Below are positions 1 through 9,059 of a stretch of 64,000 nt of DNA, piece after piece. Position 1 is the stretch's first letter. Each line of letters begins with the position of its first letter. The stretch is from Phaeobacter gallaeciensis (GTDB lineage Bacteria; Pseudomonadota; Alphaproteobacteria; Rhodobacterales; Rhodobacteraceae): assembly GCF_001678945.1 (NCBI RefSeq), contig NZ_CP015124.1, positions 3,696,001 through 3,760,000 of the forward strand. The letters are read 5' to 3'. The position numbers and the translations under genes were made by a program. The notes beneath the pieces are model-generated. The model worked only from the letters and a program-made list of their open reading frames with translations, had not been told where the DNA came from and did no database searches.

Positions 1-468
1 ATCCTCGGCGGCGGCGGTGACGATGATGCGGTCAAACGGCGCCTGATCCGGCAGACCGTGGCTGCCGTCGCCCACCAGCGAGGTGATATTGGGCAGGTGC
101 AGCGCATCAAACAGGGCCCGGGCCTCACGCACCAGCCGGGCGTGGCGGTCGATGGTATAGACCCGGCGCGCCAGTTTCGACAGGATTGCCGCCTGATAAC
201 CAGAGCCGGTGCCGACCTCCAAAACCGTGTCGCGCGGCGAAATCTGCGCCGCCTGCGTCATCAGTCCAACAACCGACGGCTGCGAAATCGTCTGGCCGCA
301 GGCGATCGGCAGCGGCATGTCCTCATAGGCGCGTTCGGCAAAGATCCCGCGCACAAAAGGCCCGCGGTCGATCTGCTCCATGGCCTCAAGGACCTGACTA
401 TCGGTGACCCCGCGCGAGCGGAGCGCAAAAAGGAACTGCATCTTGGTTTCGGGATCGGGTGCGGTCAT
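1..468 (-). CDS. pcm: Protein-L-isoaspartate O-methyltransferase (3' end outside window)
   Basis: The enzyme repairs proteins by methylating L-isoaspartyl residues with S-adenosylmethionine. The visible 156 residues begin [12 protein letters not shown] and include the family stretch [14 protein letters not shown], then the SAM-binding motif [15 protein letters not shown] at about residues 80-94, and [11 protein letters not shown] close to the edge. The reading frame is open to base 1, so the C-terminal part of about 60 residues lies outside. The ATG at 468 overlaps the surE stop in an ATGA arrangement, so the two are translationally coupled. The surE-pcm pair is a common proteobacterial arrangement of repair and stationary-phase genes. 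Confidence 0.95.
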   Translation of the reverse strand, partial: MTAPDPETKMQFLFALRSRGVTDSQVLEAMEQIDRGPFVRGIFAERAYEDMPLPIACGQTISQPSVVGLMTQAAQISPRDTVLEVGTGSGYQAAILSKLARRVYTIDRHARLVREARALFDALHLPNITSLVGDGSHGLPDQAPFDRIIVTAAAED

Positions 469-1250
469 TCCAGAACCTTGAGCGCGTGGAGGGCGTCATG
501 GGCGGTCAGGTCCGCGCGCATAGGGGTGACCGAGATATAGCCGTCCAAATTGACCGAAGCATCGGTGTCCGGCGCGGTGTGCACATGCTGATCGCCCCCC
601 TTGATCCAGACGTAGCGCCGCCCGTTCGGCGATTGCTGCTCCTGGGCCGAGAACCGGGTGCCATGGCGCATACCCTGGGCCACGGCGCGGGCCCCCTTGA
701 CGGCGGCGGCGGGCACCGGCGGGAAGTTGATGTTGTAAAACAGCCGGTAGCCTTCGGTGGGCTCCTGCGGGCTGGCCTTCAGAATGTCGCGGATCAGCGC
801 GGCGCCATGTTCGGCAGAGGCTTCGAAAGGGTTGTCGAGCTGCGCGTTGTGCGGCCCGAAATACTGCGACAGCGCCATCGCCGGAATGCCCTGCAAGGCT
901 GCTTCCATCGCGCCGCCAAGGGTGCCGGAATAAAGCGCGTTCTCGGCGGAATTGTTGCCGCGGTTGATCCCCGACAGGACCAGATCCGGCATCACATCTT
1001 CCATCGCCACGTGCACGCCAGCCAGTACGCAGTCGGCGGGAGAGCCTTCGGTGGCAAAGCGGCGCTCGCCCAGCTGGCTCAGCATCGAGGGGCGGGTGTA
1101 GCTGATACAGTGACCGACGCCGGATTGCTCGAACGCGGGGGCAACGGTCCAGACCTCACCATCTGGTCCGGCAACCTCATGCGCAATGGCTTCCAGAACC
1201 GTCAGCCCCGGAGCGTTGATCCCGTCGTCGTTGGTAACCAGAATGCGCAT
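465..1250 (-). CDS. surE: 5'/3'-nucleotidase SurE
   Basis: SurE is a divalent-metal-dependent nucleoside monophosphate phosphatase of the cytoplasm. The protein opens with [15 protein letters not shown], in which the NDDG aspartates bind the metal, and has a second metal-binding stretch [11 protein letters not shown] near residue 90. Length is 261 residues, as usual for the family. A GTG three bases further upstream (1253) is also in frame. The ATG at 1250 is preferred because the GGGGA upstream then sits 5-6 bases away and the family begins MRIL. The stop overlaps the start of pcm by four bases. Confidence 0.95.
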   Translation of the reverse strand: MRILVTNDDGINAPGLTVLEAIAHEVAGPDGEVWTVAPAFEQSGVGHCISYTRPSMLSQLGERRFATEGSPADCVLAGVHVAMEDVMPDLVLSGINRGNNSAENALYSGTLGGAMEAALQGIPAMALSQYFGPHNAQLDNPFEASAEHGAALIRDILKASPQEPTEGYRLFYNINFPPVPAAAVKGARAVAQGMRHGTRFSAQEQQSPNGRRYVWIKGGDQHVHTAPDTDASVNLDGYISVTPMRADLTAHDALHALKVLE

Positions 1251-1443
1251 CACGTTCCCCTGTCTTGGTTTTGATCTGAATAGGACGTGGGGAATGAGGG
1301 GGCAAGTCTTTCACGGAAGGCCTGCGCGCGAAGTGGGGAACGGGGCAAAGGCGCCACAGCTTGTTACAGGTTTGGTCAGGTTTCACCCGCACCCGGGATC
1401 GCTCCCGCCTGCTTTGGGTGCATCCTGCGAATGCCCCCGCACA

Positions 1444-1536
1444 GTTGGGCCGGGCAGGCTGACGCCTGCGGGGCAGGAGGAGCGGACGGGATAAGGCGCA
1501 ACCGCGCCGCGGCACAGGCGCGGCGCCCGGCCCAAC
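1444..1536. repeat. Inverted repeat element in the surE leader
   Basis: GTTGGGCCGGGC at 1444-1455 has an exact inverse at 1525-1536. Between the arms lie further short GC palindromes such as GCGCCGC/GCGGCGC. The element fills much of the roughly 360-base gap (1251-1612) between surE and the upstream SDR gene, where I see no coding sequence. A one-mismatch copy of the arm, followed by a hairpin, occurs at 8226-8254, so this may be a dispersed repeat. A role in transcription termination after the SDR gene is possible, but there is no obvious U-run. Confidence 0.5.
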
Positions 1537-1612
1537 GCCGATCCGTATATCTGTGATATGAGAGAGCGGGGGCGGGAGCCGCAATTTGGCTGGTTCCCGC
1601 TGATGCTGTCGC

Positions 1613-2269
1613 TTAGTCGTCGTTCAGGATCAGGATCAGGGGCAGCAGGCGTGCGGCCTCGTCCTGTACTGGTGTCAGCGCCTCGCGATCTTCACCGGGG
1701 AAGAAACGTGCGCGCAGGGCGGTTGGCATCGGCTGCGGCTGCAAGATCTCGACCCGCGGACCAGTTTTGACGCTTTCGGCCTGCCAACTGCGTGCCAGCG
1801 CCATCTGCGCGGTCTTGGTTGCGCCATAGGCGCCAAAGAATTTCTCGCCACCGCGCGGATCGTCAAAGAATACCGCCCGCCCGGTCTGGCCCAGCAGCGG
1901 CGCCACATAGGGGATCAGCACCGAGGTTGCGGTAGCGTTCACCGCAACGGATTTTTCCCAGTCCTTGGGCGCTACAAATGGCGCCGGGCTGAGCGGGGCT
2001 GCGTGGATGGCGGTATGCAGCCAAAGGTCCAGCTGGCCCCAACGGTCGTGGATGCCGCGGCAGAGGGTTGCCATGGCCTCGGGGACAGTGATGTCCATCG
2101 GCGCCAGCGTGGCGCTGCCGCCCTTGGCCTTGATCCGGTCGTCTAGCTCTTCCAGAGCGCCGGTGGTGCGGGCCACGGCAACGATGTGATGCGTCGGGGC
2201 AAGCGCCTCGGCCAGAGCGGCGCCAAGGCCGCGCGATGCGCCGGTGATAAGAGCAAGTTTCTGTGTCAT
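1613..2269 (-). CDS. Short-chain dehydrogenase/reductase family protein
   Basis: This is a classical SDR of 218 residues that probably reduces or oxidises a carbonyl or hydroxyl with NAD(P)H; the substrate cannot be read from sequence. The start MTQKLALITGASRGLG contains the TGxxxGxG dinucleotide-binding loop at residues 8-16. The mid-region AVNATATSVLIPY corresponds to the NAG-type motif, and YGATK supplies the catalytic Tyr and Lys. An upstream in-frame ATG at 2296 would add nine residues before the Rossmann strand and has no ribosome-binding site; the ATG at 2269 has AAGGCGGA a few bases upstream. The gene stands alone between surE and a small PilP-like gene. Confidence 0.85.
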   Translation of the reverse strand: MTQKLALITGASRGLGAALAEALAPTHHIVAVARTTGALEELDDRIKAKGGSATLAPMDITVPEAMATLCRGIHDRWGQLDLWLHTAIHAAPLSPAPFVAPKDWEKSVAVNATATSVLIPYVAPLLGQTGRAVFFDDPRGGEKFFGAYGATKTAQMALARSWQAESVKTGPRVEILQPQPMPTALRARFFPGEDREALTPVQDEAARLLPLILILNDD

Positions 2270-2323
2270 GTCCGCCTTTTGGGCCTGTTGAGGCATCGGG
2301 TCAAGGGGCTGATGCGCGGCAGA

Positions 2324-2695
2324 TTAGCTGCCGGGCATGGTCATCTGCACCGTGGTATTGCCGGAGCGGATCAGCAGGCCGCGCTTGTCGATGGCGATGA
2401 TCTCGGAACGACCGAGGCGCTGCCCGGTGGTCACCTTGCGGGTGCGCCCACCGGGAAACTGCACCAGCGCCGACAGATTGTCTTCGGAGCCGAAGATGCC
2501 AAGGAGGGCGATGCGGCCCTCGGGGGCCTCTACGTGCTGCGTTGCGGTTGCGGCCACCTGGGCCGGTGTCGATGTACGTGTCTTTGTCATTCGGAGTGTT
2601 TGCTTTGCAAGCTTGGTGGAAGTCGTCCGCCCGGATGGCCCGGGCAGCGGGCCAGTCACGGCGGATGGTCGCGTCGTGGTGTCGGGCCGCCCCAC
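2324..2695 (-). CDS. Small PilP/GspC-like domain protein
   Basis: The 123-residue protein has a disordered, Thr/Pro-rich first half and a compact C-terminal half (GRIALLGIFGSEDNLSALVQ ... GQRLGRSEIIAIDKRGLLI). Its beta-rich GxRLG...I..I...G pattern resembles the PilP/GspC homology-region fold that links inner-membrane and outer-membrane secretion partners. No pilus or secretion genes are nearby and no clear membrane segment is seen, so the role is unknown. The GTG at 2695 lies 17 bases after the stop of the DUF2199 gene, consistent with coupled translation. An internal ATG at 2590 is an alternative start. Confidence 0.6.
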   Translation of the reverse strand: MGRPDTTTRPSAVTGPLPGPSGRTTSTKLAKQTLRMTKTRTSTPAQVAATATQHVEAPEGRIALLGIFGSEDNLSALVQFPGGRTRKVTTGQRLGRSEIIAIDKRGLLIRSGNTTVQMTMPGS

Positions 2696-2711
2696 GGGGC
2701 GGTATCAGGGA

Positions 2712-3275
2712 TCAGGAGTCATAGACGAGAGAGGGCAGGTCGTGGCCATAGGCGTAGAGTAGCTCCAACAGTTCTTCGAGCTGCACGCCAGTCTGCTGCA
2801 GCCGGGCCAGAGCATTGTTGGACTCCGAGACTTGTAGTTCGGGGTATTCGCCTTCGGGGCGCATATGCAGCATGCAGGCCACCGGGGCGCCGCTTTCGGG
2901 CGGGATGGCATTGGCCAGCCAGGCCGGGCGGCTGCCCATGCTTTCGGTTTCGCGCATGTCGAACAGGTCGAGATAGGCGTCAAAGTCATCCTCGTTGAGG
3001 CTGGCCCAGGTGCCCAGCAGGAACTCGGCGCCGCGGCTGTCGGCCAGCGGCAGGGCGAGCACCGCGCGCACAAAGCGCAGTTTGCCATAGCGGCAGAAAT
3101 CCTCGGTCAGCACATCGCCGCGTTCCTCCAGCACTGCGGAGTTGTCCTGCACCACCAGATCGTCGGAGCACACGTCAGGCCGGTCGCAACTGAGGCTCAG
3201 CAATTGCGCAAAGGTGGCACCGCAACAACGGCACTGGCGCGCAGAGGTCAGCATTCGGGCAAGATGGGCGTCCAA
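2712..3275 (-). CDS. DUF2199 domain-containing protein
   Basis: This 187-residue cytoplasmic protein matches the DUF2199 family by its N-terminal zinc-ribbon-like CRCCG, the stretch LSLSCDRPD, and the acidic FLLGTWASLNEDDFDAYL block. The function of the family is not known. The frame is open up to an ATG at 3359, but that extension translates the 14-base tandem repeat into low-complexity sequence. I chose the TTG at 3275, which has AAAGG seven bases upstream and leaves about 18 residues before the CxCC, as I recall for related proteins. The ATG at 3254 is also possible. It is followed closely by the PilP-like gene. Confidence 0.65.
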   Translation of the reverse strand: MDAHLARMLTSARQCRCCGATFAQLLSLSCDRPDVCSDDLVVQDNSAVLEERGDVLTEDFCRYGKLRFVRAVLALPLADSRGAEFLLGTWASLNEDDFDAYLDLFDMRETESMGSRPAWLANAIPPESGAPVACMLHMRPEGEYPELQVSESNNALARLQQTGVQLEELLELLYAYGHDLPSLVYDS

Positions 3276-3287
3276 GGAATGGCCTTT

Positions 3288-3329
3288 CGTGGTCTTCGGG
3301 TCGTGGTCTTCGGGTCGTGGTATTCGGCT
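3288..3329. repeat. Three tandem copies of a 14-base unit
   Basis: The unit CGTGGTCTTCGGGT occurs at 3288-3301 and 3302-3315, with a third, diverged copy at 3316-3329 (CGTGGTATTCGGCT). It lies directly upstream of the likely start of the DUF2199 gene, in its leader. Confidence 0.75.
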
Positions 3330-3365
3330 TGTGCCGTCCGGACGGCTGTCCGGGACCATAGGAAA

Positions 3366-3392
3366 GGGCGCCGATCACACGGATCAGCGCCC
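3366..3392 (-). terminator. Intrinsic terminator after purF
   Basis: Read on the minus strand, GGGCGCTGATC-CGTGT-GATCGGCGCCC forms an 11-pair stem with one G.U pair. It is followed by TTTCCTAT and lies 25 bases past the purF stop. Confidence 0.7.
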
Positions 3393-3416
3393 TCCCTATA
3401 TCTGTTCGCGGCTCTC

Positions 3417-4889
3417 TTACTCTGCTGCGGGCTTCATTTCAAACCCCCGGTCGATCATATCCGACGGGGTGACCGGGTATTCACCCGAGAAGCAGGCGTC
3501 GCAGTATTGCGGGCAGGCTTTGTCGCGGCCCTGGAACTGACCGACGGCGCGGTACAGACCATCCAGCGAAATGAACTTGAGACTGTCCACCGCCAGATGT
3601 TCTGCCATCTGTTCCTCGCTCATCGAGGCAGCGAGCAGCTTGTCCCGGTCCGGGGTGTCGACACCGTAGAAACAGGGCCATGCGGTGGGCGGGGAGGCGA
3701 TGCGGAAATGCACCTCCTTGGCGCCGGCATCCAGGATCATCTCCTTGATCTTACGCGATGTTGTGCCGCGCACCACGGAATCGTCCACCAGGATGACCCG
3801 CTTGCCTTCGATCAGGGCGCGATTGACGTTCAGCTTCAGACGCACGCCCATATTGCGGATCTGTTCGGTCGGCTCGATGAAGGTCCGGCCCATGTACTGG
3901 TTGCGGATGATCCCCATCGCATAAGGGATTCCCGATTCCAGCGAATAGCCGATTGCCGCCGGTGTGCCGCTGTCAGGCACCGGGCAGACGAGGTCGGCGT
4001 CAACCGGATTTTCCTTGGCAAGTTCCCGCCCAATCGCCTCGCGGGTTTCATAGACCGAGCGGCCACCGAGAATCGAATCGGGGCGCGAGAAGTAGACATG
4101 TTCGAAGATGCAGAACTTCGACGGCTGGGGACGGAAGGGGAAGTGGCTTTGCACACCCTCGTCGTTGATCACCACCATTTCACCCGGCTTGATCTCGCGG
4201 ATGAACTCGGCACCGATGATATCCAGCGCGCAGGTTTCCGAGCTGAGCGCGTAGCCATCACCAATCTTGCCGAGGACCAGCGGGCGCACGCCCAGCGGGT
4301 CACGGACACCGATCAGCTTGGTACGGGTCATGGCGACGACGGAAAAGGCGCCTTCGACCTTGCGCAGGGCTTCTTCCATGCGGTCGGGGATCGACCGCCC
4401 CATGGAGCGCGCCATCAGATGGATGATGCATTCGCTGTCGGATGAGCTCTGGAAGATCGAGCCACGCTCGATCAACTCGCGGCGCAGGGCGTTGGCATTG
4501 GTGATATTGCCGTTATGGGCAATGGCGGCGCCGCCCATGGCGAATTCGCCAAAGAAGGGCTGCACGTCGCGGATCGCGGTCTGGCCTTTCGACCCGGCGG
4601 TGGAGTAGCGCACGTGGCCGATGGCCAGCGGGCCGGGCACCGTGGCCATCACATCCTGCGAGGTGAAGTTGTCGCGCACATAGCCAAAGCGGCGCACGCT
4701 GTTAAAGCCCTCGGCAGGATCATGGGAGACGATCCCGCCTGCCTCCTGGCCGCGGTGCTGCAGGGCGTGCAGGCCGAGGGCGACAAAATTGGCGGCGTCC
4801 TGAACGCCTACGACGCCAAACACACCGCATTCTTCGCGGAGTTTGTCGTCATCAAAGGGGTGTGCGGGTGGCATCTGCGGCATCGGCAA
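3417..4889 (-). CDS. purF: Amidophosphoribosyltransferase
   Basis: PurF carries out the first committed step of purine synthesis, making phosphoribosylamine from PRPP and glutamine. The N-terminal Ntn-hydrolase domain follows a short propeptide: the catalytic Cys is in EECGVFG at about residue 21. HALQHRGQEAGGI follows. The C-terminal phosphoribosyltransferase domain has the PRPP loop VILVDDSVVRGTTS. Cys residues near the C-terminus (CPQYCDACFSGEYP) suggest the Fe-S type seen in Bacillus PurF. Length is 490 residues with the TTG start at 4889, which has GGAG nine bases upstream. ATGs at 4883 and 4874 are alternatives. cvpA, its usual neighbour, lies upstream beyond a Hint-domain gene. Confidence 0.95.
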   Translation of the reverse strand: MPMPQMPPAHPFDDDKLREECGVFGVVGVQDAANFVALGLHALQHRGQEAGGIVSHDPAEGFNSVRRFGYVRDNFTSQDVMATVPGPLAIGHVRYSTAGSKGQTAIRDVQPFFGEFAMGGAAIAHNGNITNANALRRELIERGSIFQSSSDSECIIHLMARSMGRSIPDRMEEALRKVEGAFSVVAMTRTKLIGVRDPLGVRPLVLGKIGDGYALSSETCALDIIGAEFIREIKPGEMVVINDEGVQSHFPFRPQPSKFCIFEHVYFSRPDSILGGRSVYETREAIGRELAKENPVDADLVCPVPDSGTPAAIGYSLESGIPYAMGIIRNQYMGRTFIEPTEQIRNMGVRLKLNVNRALIEGKRVILVDDSVVRGTTSRKIKEMILDAGAKEVHFRIASPPTAWPCFYGVDTPDRDKLLAASMSEEQMAEHLAVDSLKFISLDGLYRAVGQFQGRDKACPQYCDACFSGEYPVTPSDMIDRGFEMKPAAE

Positions 4890-5092
4890 GGCGTGTGGCT
4901 CCGAATCCGGGATTGAGTGATGGCCCTCACATAGTGCCTTAGGCAGCGGATGTCATCAAAGGATCACAATTGAATTCGGCAAAGCTTTATTTGTCGCGCC
5001 CGGTTACTGCCCGGATAAAAGGCGAAGTCTGGGGCGACATCCTTGGCAAACCGCAGCATCCTGTGGTCGTAAGCCGGGGTAACACTGGCGGT

Positions 5093-5770
5093 TCACGCCG
5101 CCAGAGCTGGGGAAAAAATATCGTCGAAGGGCGCGGGAAAGCGTGCGTCTTCGCTGCCCATGCCGGTCAGGGCCAGGGCGCGGCCGTCTTCGCTGGCCAG
5201 AACCTGACGCACTTCGCTGAGCGACAGCTCGCAGAAGGCGCCGTCAAGGCCACCGTCACCAGCCAGAACCAGCATGCCGCTTTCGGCCCAGAGCAGTTCT
5301 TCTTCGTCGCAGGTGATGTGAATGCGGCCGATGCTTTCCGGCGCTGCGGCCTTGATGCCTTTGTGACCCGACAGGGAGATCAGCTTGGCCGTGATGAGCG
5401 GCACACCGAACAGGCGCTCAGCCGCGTCCAGTTCCAGTGCAACGGTCAGATCGGCGGGCAGAAGAAGGTCGGTGTCATTGCCAAGGGCGCCAGCGGGCAC
5501 ATGCATCAGGGTGGTGAGGCGCGGCACCGCGTGGCTCACGTCTTTCACTTCCTGCGCGCCGCCATCATAGGTGTAGATCATGTCGCCGGGCTTAACGTCG
5601 CGGGCCTGTACAAAGCCACGGTCGGTTTCAACCAGTGTCGAGGGCAGGAAACCGCCGCTGCGGCTCTGCGCCGGGGTGTACTGCAGGGGCGCGCTCTGGA
5701 ACATCGGAAAATCCAACAGCATGTCCACCGGCTGGTAGTCAGCGAAAGAGTTGAAATGATCCAGAAACAT
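5093..5770 (-). CDS. Hint-domain protein lacking the splicing cysteine
   Basis: The 225-residue protein matches the Hint (hedgehog/intein) family abundant in Rhodobacteraceae. The core GGFLPSTLVETDRGFVQARD is followed by VKPGDMIYTYDGG, the signature of the first Hint strands, from about residue 39. Family members usually begin this block with Cys (CFTPGT-like), the nucleophile for N-S acyl shift. Here that position is Gly/Phe, so autocleavage by the usual route is unlikely. A His-Ile-Thr-Cys (HITC) stretch is present later. There is no signal peptide. It stands between cvpA and purF with its own roughly 400-base upstream region. Confidence 0.75.
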   Translation of the reverse strand: MFLDHFNSFADYQPVDMLLDFPMFQSAPLQYTPAQSRSGGFLPSTLVETDRGFVQARDVKPGDMIYTYDGGAQEVKDVSHAVPRLTTLMHVPAGALGNDTDLLLPADLTVALELDAAERLFGVPLITAKLISLSGHKGIKAAAPESIGRIHITCDEEELLWAESGMLVLAGDGGLDGAFCELSLSEVRQVLASEDGRALALTGMGSEDARFPAPFDDIFSPALAA

Positions 5771-6112
5771 GTCGTGTCCCTTCTGAGTGATAGTGGCTTT
5801 CTGCCTGTCGTTGATCCTATGTGGCCCCCGAATTGGGCCGAAAATGGGGCAAGGGTGCGGCCAATTTAGAATTTGAACGATTTTCTGGGGACAAAACGGC
5901 GATTTTGGCTGGGATTGTTAACGATTTACCCGTGTAGAGACAGGTTTTGTTAACTTTTAACCCTTGTCAGCGGGTAAAATTTAAAAACGTGACTGGGGCG
6001 TGATTCCAGGCGCCCTGTTCAGACGCGAATCGACGCGCAAACCGTGTAACGGCGCGGAGTAAGGGCAAAATTTGCGCGGGGTTGGGGGGGTATGATTTTG
6101 ATATGAAAGCAA
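5771..6112. promoter_or_regulatory. AT-rich upstream region of the Hint gene with TTAA clusters
   Basis: No gene is seen in this roughly 340-base gap. Bases 5915-5985 are markedly AT-rich for this genome and contain GTTAAC at about 5917 and 5949, the latter running on into TTTTAACC, plus further TTTACCC and GGGTAAA. TTAAC half-sites recall CtrA boxes, but no perfect TTAA-N7-TTAA is present. It most likely carries the promoter of the minus-strand Hint gene. Confidence 0.35.
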
Positions 6113-6137
6113 AAAGGACGCCCATAGGGCGCCCTTT
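6113..6137 (-). terminator. Intrinsic terminator after cvpA
   Basis: On the minus strand AAAGGGCGCCC-TAT-GGGCGTCCTTT forms an 11-pair stem with one G.U. It is followed by TTGC and preceded by the cvpA stop 33 bases upstream. Confidence 0.8.
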
Positions 6138-6170
6138 CGAAACTGTTCACAGTGCTGCGATGGCCGCGTG

Positions 6171-6725
6171 TCAGCCTTCGCAAGCGCCGATCAGGGCCTC
6201 ATACTGCTGAGTGACCCAGCCAAGCGCCTGCTCGGGATTGCGCGCTTCGATCTTTCCGATCATGCGTTCGAACACGACAGCAGAACGGCTTTCGTCAACA
6301 ATGGTAAAGCTTTGACCGGTCATCACCACATTGTAGAGGAAGAAGGCGATGGCCACTAAAAGGATGCCGCGCAGCACCCCGAAGAAGAAGCCAGCACCCT
6401 GATCCAGCCCGCCAAGCGCCGAGCGTTGTACCAGCGAGGCAAAGAGCGGAGTAAAGAAGGCGGCGACAATCAGCGCCAGGGCAAAGACCGCGGCAAAGGC
6501 TGCGATGATCGAGAGTTCGCAACTGTCGGCGATGAATTCACCCAGCACCGGGATTTCCGCCATCAGGGGTTCGACCTGCGGCGCAAACATGAAGGCCAGC
6601 ACGCCTGCGGCAACCCAGCCGGCGATTGCCATCGCTTCGCGTACCAAGCCGCGTGAGTAGGCAAGCAATGCCGATACAATGATGACCAGGGCCACGACCC
6701 CGTCGATAATGGTGAAACCTTCCAT
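6171..6725 (-). CDS. cvpA: CvpA family inner-membrane protein
   Basis: The 184-residue protein has four hydrophobic segments (about residues 5-22, 30-48, 62-90 and 100-125), and its opening MEGFTIIDGVVALVIIVSALLAYSRG contains the family S/A-x-x-RG pattern. CvpA was named from colicin V production and is linked to purF expression in E. coli. Its biochemical role is unclear, with reports of envelope-stress phenotypes. Here it lies 42 bases after radA and the terminator at 6113 separates it from purF, so a classical cvpA-purF operon is broken by a Hint-domain gene. Confidence 0.9.
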   Translation of the reverse strand: MEGFTIIDGVVALVIIVSALLAYSRGLVREAMAIAGWVAAGVLAFMFAPQVEPLMAEIPVLGEFIADSCELSIIAAFAAVFALALIVAAFFTPLFASLVQRSALGGLDQGAGFFFGVLRGILLVAIAFFLYNVVMTGQSFTIVDESRSAVVFERMIGKIEARNPEQALGWVTQQYEALIGACEG

Positions 6726-6767
6726 GTCCCTCGCCCGTTAGCCCGCAGTAAAATTCTTTCGGCGACT

Positions 6768-8135
<1,368 letters not shown>

Positions 8136-8225
8136 GCGGCTGTTCTGCCTCATGTTCAGGGTTTGTTCAAGCCTGGAAGGCGGTGCTCCCGCCCGTCGCG
8201 CGATCCCCTTTGGCGATCCGCTCCG

Positions 8226-8254
8226 GTTGGGCCCGGCACCGCTGCCGCGGTGCC
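8226..8254. repeat. GTTGGGCC-type arm with hairpin
   Basis: GTTGGGCCCGGC (8226-8237) differs by one base from the arms of the element at 1444-1536. It runs into a perfect hairpin GGCACCG-CTGCCG-CGGTGCC (8235-8254). It lies in the non-coding gap between the PqiA-like gene and radA. Confidence 0.45.
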
Positions 8255-8353
8255 ATTTGTTAAGGGGGCGCCGCTGGCGCGGCGCGCAAGATTTGCTGGG
8301 GAAGCGCTTCAGGGGCAGGTCTGCCCTGAAGGCGCGATTTCGAGTGTGTGAGT

Positions 8354-8430
8354 GATCAGATCCGCGTCAATGATCTGCGACCTTGCTGCGCAAGGCGGCG
8401 CGGGGCGCCGTCATTGACCCGGATCTGATC
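8354..8430. repeat. 77-base inverted repeat overlapping the end of the PqiA-like gene
   Basis: The 20-base arm at 8354-8373 (GATCAGATCCGCGTCAATGA) pairs with 8411-8430 at 19 of 20 positions. The loop of about 37 bases holds a smaller hairpin, CCTTG-CTGCG-CAAGG. The right arm contains the last codons and the stop of the PqiA-like gene, so the structure forms at the 3' end of its message. Confidence 0.75.
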
Positions 8431-8860
8431 GGAGGTGGCGTTCGGTGAGGAGGCCGAGGGCGATGGAGGCGAGGATGCAGGCGGAGAACATGTAGAGGCC
8501 CCAGCCGGTCTCTATCGTGACATAGCCGATGCCTTTGGCAATGGTGATATAGAGCGCGATGAGGAAAATATCGGCCATCGCGAGCTTCCCCAGGACATGC
8601 AGCACCGGCTGGGCGCGGGGATCGAGCAGGTCCCATTGCACCAGCGCAAGGCCGATGGTCTTGAGATAGGGCGCGAAGATGGCAAAGAAGGTGACCAGCA
8701 GCGCCAGTATCACGTCGCTGCCCCAGAGGGATTGCAGGCCGGTGATGACGCTGATCTCACTGAGGCCGAACAGCGGCAGTAGCCCCGCGCGCATCAGCGG
8801 CGCGAACCAGGCGATGGGGTAGAGGATCAAGAGCGAGAGGGTGGTAAGGCGCAGGATCAT
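8411..8860 (-). CDS. Paraquat-inducible protein A (PqiA/YebS) family
   Basis: The 149-residue protein has four predicted transmembrane segments. It matches a single PqiA module: MILRLTTLSLLILYPIAWFAP, LPLFGLSEISVITG and the conserved VLHVLGKLAMADIFLIALYI. E. coli PqiA and YebS work with MCE proteins PqiB and YebT in lipid transport between membranes. No MCE gene is adjacent, but the MlaE/MlaF pair lies just upstream on the same strand, 200 bases away across a large palindrome. The predicted role is therefore envelope lipid handling, by inference. Confidence 0.8.
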   Translation of the reverse strand: MILRLTTLSLLILYPIAWFAPLMRAGLLPLFGLSEISVITGLQSLWGSDVILALLVTFFAIFAPYLKTIGLALVQWDLLDPRAQPVLHVLGKLAMADIFLIALYITIAKGIGYVTIETGWGLYMFSACILASIALGLLTERHLRSDPGQ

Positions 8861-8961
8861 GTGGGTCCGGTTCGGTGACTTTGCCTAGATGTGTGCCCTT
8901 TGCCGCCGATTTGGAAGGGGGAAAGGTGTTGAGCGTTCCCCGGCCGGGGCACCTGTGGCCC

Positions 8962-9026
8962 GGCCAGCGCCCGACCCTCCCCACGGGAGGGCGCTTATTG
9001 CGCCCACCCAGGGTCAGGCGCTGGCC
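8962..9026. repeat. Nested palindrome after mlaF
   Basis: GGCCAGCGCCCGACCCT (8962-8978) pairs with AGGGTCAGGCGCTGGCC (9010-9026) at 16 of 17 positions. Inside it GGGAGGGCGC (8985-8994) pairs with GCGCCCACCC (9000-9009) at 9 of 10. The whole 65 bases can fold into one long, interrupted stem. It lies 34 bases beyond the mlaF stop on the minus strand. It could end the alr-mlaEF message, though there is no U-run. Confidence 0.7.
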
Positions 9027-9059
9027 TTGAGTGGAGAGAATACCTTTCGGCGGGGATGT

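Noticed and set aside
2865-4445. Plus-strand open frame of 526 codons opposite purF and the DUF2199 gene
   Set aside because: It crosses the purF terminator and the end of two real genes and has no domain.
4970-5869. Plus-strand open frame of 299 codons opposite the Hint gene
   Set aside because: No similarity to known proteins; the minus strand gives a recognisable Hint core.
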